From: Aralia elata | Lineage: Eukaryota > Streptophyta > Magnoliopsida > Apiales > Araliaceae | Assembly: GCA_034770075.1 (NCBI GenBank) | Contig: CM068387.1 | Coordinates: 82,312,971-82,376,970, forward strand | DNA length: 64,000 bases | Direction of reading: 5' to 3' | Part shown: positions 60,266 to 64,000 of the stretch, one piece after another | Layout of the letters: every line of letters starts with the position of its first letter | How positions within the stretch are numbered: the first letter of the stretch is position 1 | Program-made: the position numbers and the translations under genes | The notes under the pieces: generated by a model | What the model was told of the DNA's origin: nothing | The model's database searches: none | Seen by the model: the letters and a program-made list of their open reading frames with translations, nothing else

Positions 60266-60939
60266 GCCCATCCTTTTTCCTTTCATCTACGTTGAATATC
60301 TTTTGGTTATCATCAATGGTCGCCACTAACTTATTATAATTGGATTTTATGATCTTACTTGTCCCAAATAAATACCAATCCAACGTCTTGGCCCGTGGAG
60401 CTCATTGAAAGTATAATTTAATATGAAACCACGATAATATTATGATTAAGAAAAATCATGTACTCTCTCTATTCTATATTATTTAATAATTATTAACTTT
60501 TTAAAATTAATTTAAAAAATTTTAAATTTTAAATTTACATAGATTTTATTAACTTTAATCAATACAATGATAAATATTATAAATTATCTAAAAAGTATTA
60601 CTCACTGTAAATTTTATTGTTTCATTCTAATTTTAAATTTAAAAATATCTCAAATTAATTTTAAAAAGTCAACAATCGTCATATAATTTATAATGAATTA
60701 AGTACTTATATTTATGTTTGCACATTTACGTGAGATCTACACGTGATTAATTAAGTATCACAAAAGTTACGGAATGATCTTTTTGAGATTATTAACACAT
60801 AATTTCTTATGAAATTATTTAATCAGCGTGTTAGTGAGATATTTTGTGGATCGGGTGATTTATATAGTATCTATATCTATATTTTATATAATATATAAAT
60901 GTAGTAATTGAGAGAATTCTCTCTGCAAAATAGATTACT

Positions 60940-61280
60940 CTCATCATTTTTAATATTTTTAAATTTCTTCTACCAATAAAAAGTAAATAAATCTAATAAA
61001 TATATGTTCCTTTTTATATAAAGTCCAAATATTTTTACACTAAATATAATAAATATATGTTCATTTTTTAAACTTCTTCTCAAAATAAATCGATCTCCTT
61101 TTTTTAATTATAATTAAATAATATACTACTCACAAAATAAAACACTCTCATATTCTTTAATATTTTTAAACTTCTCCTACCAATACAAAAGTAAATCTAA
61201 TAAATATATGTTCTTTTCTTAAACTTCTTCTCAAACTAAATCTCCTATTTTTTATAATTATAATTAGATAATATATCAAA
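60940..61280. repeat. Diverged direct repeats (AATAAATATATGTTC family)
   Basis: TCTAATAAATATATGTTC and AAACTTCTTCTCAAA blocks occur two or three times in order between 60985 and 61250, within AT-rich DNA. Confidence 0.6.
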
Positions 61281-62274
61281 CAAACTTCAACATTAAACTA
61301 AATAAATATTGTAAACTTGTACATGGGATTACATACAGAGGTGTGACAATTCATTAACCAAAACGTTGATATGAAATCATCACAAAGGACATGTGCGCCG
61401 TGATATGGTAATTTCTTTCTTTTCAACAAATTCTTCTTTTTCATCTTAATTAATTATTTCTTTTCCAGATTTGCAGACTTGACTTTGATTGTTGATTCAT
61501 TATTGTTATCAATTGCTATTAATCTCATTTATATACCCTTTGATTTTAGGACAATATGGGATAGGAGGACTTTGATATTTATGAATGAAATTGACTTGTT
61601 TGTATTTTAATTATAATGTTACTTAGTTATGATAGTATGATGTTATTGATCTAATCTATAATATCCGATCAATGTTGTTAAAAACATATGAATAACTTCA
61701 CACACATATTATATACCACGAAAAACCATAAACCTACACTACCCAATAATCATAAATCATAATAGGTACACCAATATTATCACAATACTGACTAACACAA
61801 AAATATTAATCATGACTAAATTTATTAATTGTAATATTGTCTCAAAATCATTAATTATAGTAAATTATAAATTACAAAAATCAATGAATACCACAAAATA
61901 AATTTAATTCAATACAACGTGTATTCATTTTGTACTATAGTATAAATAATTAAGATATGTATATACATCATAAATGAAACTATATTATACCTTAATATAA
62001 GCAATATATTAATATTTACGCAAACGAAACCAATAAACTTCTAATAATAACTCGTATGGTTATAATATACGCATATTATTATGATTTTAATAATAATAAA
62101 TGCAAACAAAATGGTGTATATATATAGGTAAATTTTTACGACATACAATATTTAATATGGACAACAACAACAACAATAATAAATAATAAAACATATATAA
62201 ATTTAATAAACTTCTTTATTTTCATTTTTATCTTTCCTATTATGTGGAGTCCAAAGTCATTAGGATAATATTGA

Positions 62275-62512
62275 CGAGTCTAAATCATAATATTAAAATT
62301 TTAAAAAAATACCGGAATATTAATATCTTTCCAAATATATTAATTAATCTAATTTGAAAATTAAATCAAAATTCATCTATCTTTTGTATATTAATATTAT
62401 GAGTCTAGATCATAATATCAAAATACGGAATAACATTAGAATACTAATATATTTCCAAATATCTTAATCTAATATGAAAAAATAAATCTAAGTCCATTTA
62501 TCTTACTATATT
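62275..62512. repeat. Tandem duplication of about 115-125 bp
   Basis: Two copies share GAGTCTARATCATAATAT, TTTCCAAATAT and ATCTAATWTGAAAA in the same order, separated by base changes. Confidence 0.75.
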
Positions 62513-62695
62513 TTTTATTATTCAATTTAATATCAATGAGTAGATATTCAATTCAACTTAAAGTGTATAATTACTCAAATGGATTCAATTGAATCCGTAA
62601 ATATATATAATATTTTTAAAATAATATATTGCTTAATATTATACTAATTTTACAATTTATATATATATATATATACATATATATCATAAGGAAAA

Positions 62696-62696
<1 letters not shown>

Positions 62697-62726
<30 letters not shown>

Positions 62727-62752
62727 GTTGTTGTTGTTGTTGTTATTATTTT
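62697..62752. repeat. (ATT)n (TTG)n compound microsatellite
   Basis: A TTA/ATT run followed by about six TTG units in the intergenic region. Confidence 0.97.
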
Positions 62753-63820
62753 GTTTTTGATCTATTGAATTTGAAGACAAGTAATTACTTTTTTAATTTA
62801 TGCTTTTGTAAGAACGACACTACAAAGTTTAAATACATTGCAAAAGTGCATATTTTTATTCACTATAATATATATTGTTACAAATAAAGTGTATATTATA
62901 TACTAAAAAGTGATATTTATCATTTATCAATTTTTTATTAAATTCGAAACAATCTTCATACGCCTCTCTAGTGAATTAAATTACTTTATAACTCTATAAA
63001 AATAATAAATTAAAAGTTTAATCTATATCATTAGTTGGTAAAATAAACTACTATAATGTATTAACAGTTCACACATAAAACTATTAAGTACTATCAAAAA
63101 TTAATATCTATATATAGAAGTTGGAACAAATCGTAATAAGTATTTATTGATAACTCTGCAGATACCTTTGATATTCTGCAGCAAAAATAAAACATTATAC
63201 ATTAATAGTTAATTATAATATATGCAAAAAAAAAAGAGAATCTAATGTTATGCTTGAACTAAGTTTGACTAAGACTACTTAATTAAAACGAGATCGTTTT
63301 ATCTCTTAGGGTTAAGTTTTTTATTTTAGATTTTTTTTTTATTTAAAAAAATAAAATTAAGTATAAATTTTATGCAAGACTACGTCGTTACCGAAATTAT
63401 TATATATCCTTAGCTAAATTGGCTAAGGGATGTCTTTAATTATATTTTTCATACTCTCTCTCTATATATACACACACACACACAATGTTGTAAGAAGTGT
63501 GCATAAGTAATTTAAAATTTTTTATTTTTCAAAAAACTTTCATAAATTTTACAAAAAATTAAGGTAATATTAATAATAATAACTGTCACACCGATGAAAT
63601 ATTTTATCCAAAATAGATTAAAAAATCGTATCAAACAGGTAATGTAATTTACCTAAATATTGAAATTAAAATTTACTATATTCTTATATAAATATCATGT
63701 ATTTTAAATCAATTTGATGTAAAGAAAATTGTATTAATAATGAATAATAAAAATTTATTTTGTTGTAATATATTAATGTTATTATTATTATTTTTTATAT
63801 AAAAATATGTATAAAACAGT

Positions 63821-63846
63821 CCGTGTTTTGCACAGGATTAGGCTAG
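63821..63846 (+). mobile_element. Helitron-like 3' terminus
   Basis: CCGTGTTTTGCACAGG can form a short imperfect hairpin and is followed after a few bases by CTAG and then T, the CTRR-T end of Helitrons. The 5' TC end is not identified. Confidence 0.4.
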
Positions 63847-64000
63847 TATACACTAAAGAGTAAAGACAGTGACTGAAAGTTTAACTATGAGAAAATAAAT
63901 TAAAAAATAGCACACAATCACTTGTCTTAAAAAAGGCACTTATATGATTTTTTTTTAAAAAATGAATAAATTGGGGTTTGGGTTATGAATTAAATATTTC

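Larger units (their letters stand above)
60266..64000. other. Very AT-rich intergenic DNA
   Basis: No frame longer than about 60 codons with coding character on either strand. Contains only short tandem repeats, a compound microsatellite and a Helitron-like end. No tRNA or rRNA recognised. Confidence 0.8.

Noticed and set aside
58330..64000. A second gene in the intergenic region
   Set aside because: No spliced or single-exon coding signal is visible. The longest frames are short, AT-biased and overlap repeats.

Overview
The window is plant nuclear DNA, most likely from a eudicot. It is AT-rich and full of introns, all with GT...AG ends, and it carries typical plant transposable elements (Copia, TRIM, hAT, Mutator-like, Stowaway and Tourist MITEs, L1 and RTE LINEs). 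I cannot place it more narrowly than angiosperm, probably eudicot. There is no sign of bacterial, plastid or viral gene organisation.

One giant gene fills the window from about 58.0 kb down to the left edge, on the minus strand. It encodes a VPS13-family bridge-like lipid-transfer protein of the plant VPS13M type (Arabidopsis AT4G17140-like). I traced 58 coding exons by hand. They join in one continuous reading frame of 11,436 nt (3,812 codons), from an ATG at 57952 to a splice donor at 225/226. The order is: N-terminal chorein (exons 1-6), repeating beta-groove rod (7-20), PH-like insert (21-24), more rod (25-36), Vps62/DUF946-like repeats (37-40), linker (41-43), C2-like domain (44-47), SHR-BD/VAB adaptor-binding region (48-54), and the start of the C-terminal ATG_C-like region (55-58). 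The remaining C-terminus and the stop codon lie beyond position 1.

The introns are a transposon store. Intron 36 (8.75 kb) holds a TRIM, a hAT element, a complete-length Copia element with almost identical LTRs but broken reading frames, and a Tourist-like MITE. Intron 24 holds a 1.55 kb solo LTR with a perfect 5-bp target duplication. Introns 45, 36 and 17 each hold one copy of the same hAT-like family with 8-bp duplications, and the copy in intron 17 has an L1 LINE nested inside it. Intron 12 has a Mutator-like element with 9-bp duplications, intron 15 a hAT MITE plus a LINE remnant, and intron 46 an RTE LINE remnant. No insertion touches an exon or a splice site I used.

From 58.02 kb to 64.0 kb is the gene's 5' leader and promoter, followed by very AT-rich intergenic DNA. 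This stretch has a short upstream ORF, a telo-box, two TGGGCC motifs, a foldback MITE, tandem duplications and Helitron-like ends. I see no second protein-coding or RNA gene. I found no undescribed biological system. The most notable points are the completeness of the exon chain, the young but coding-defective Copia insertion, and a C2-like domain that appears to lack a standard calcium ligand.
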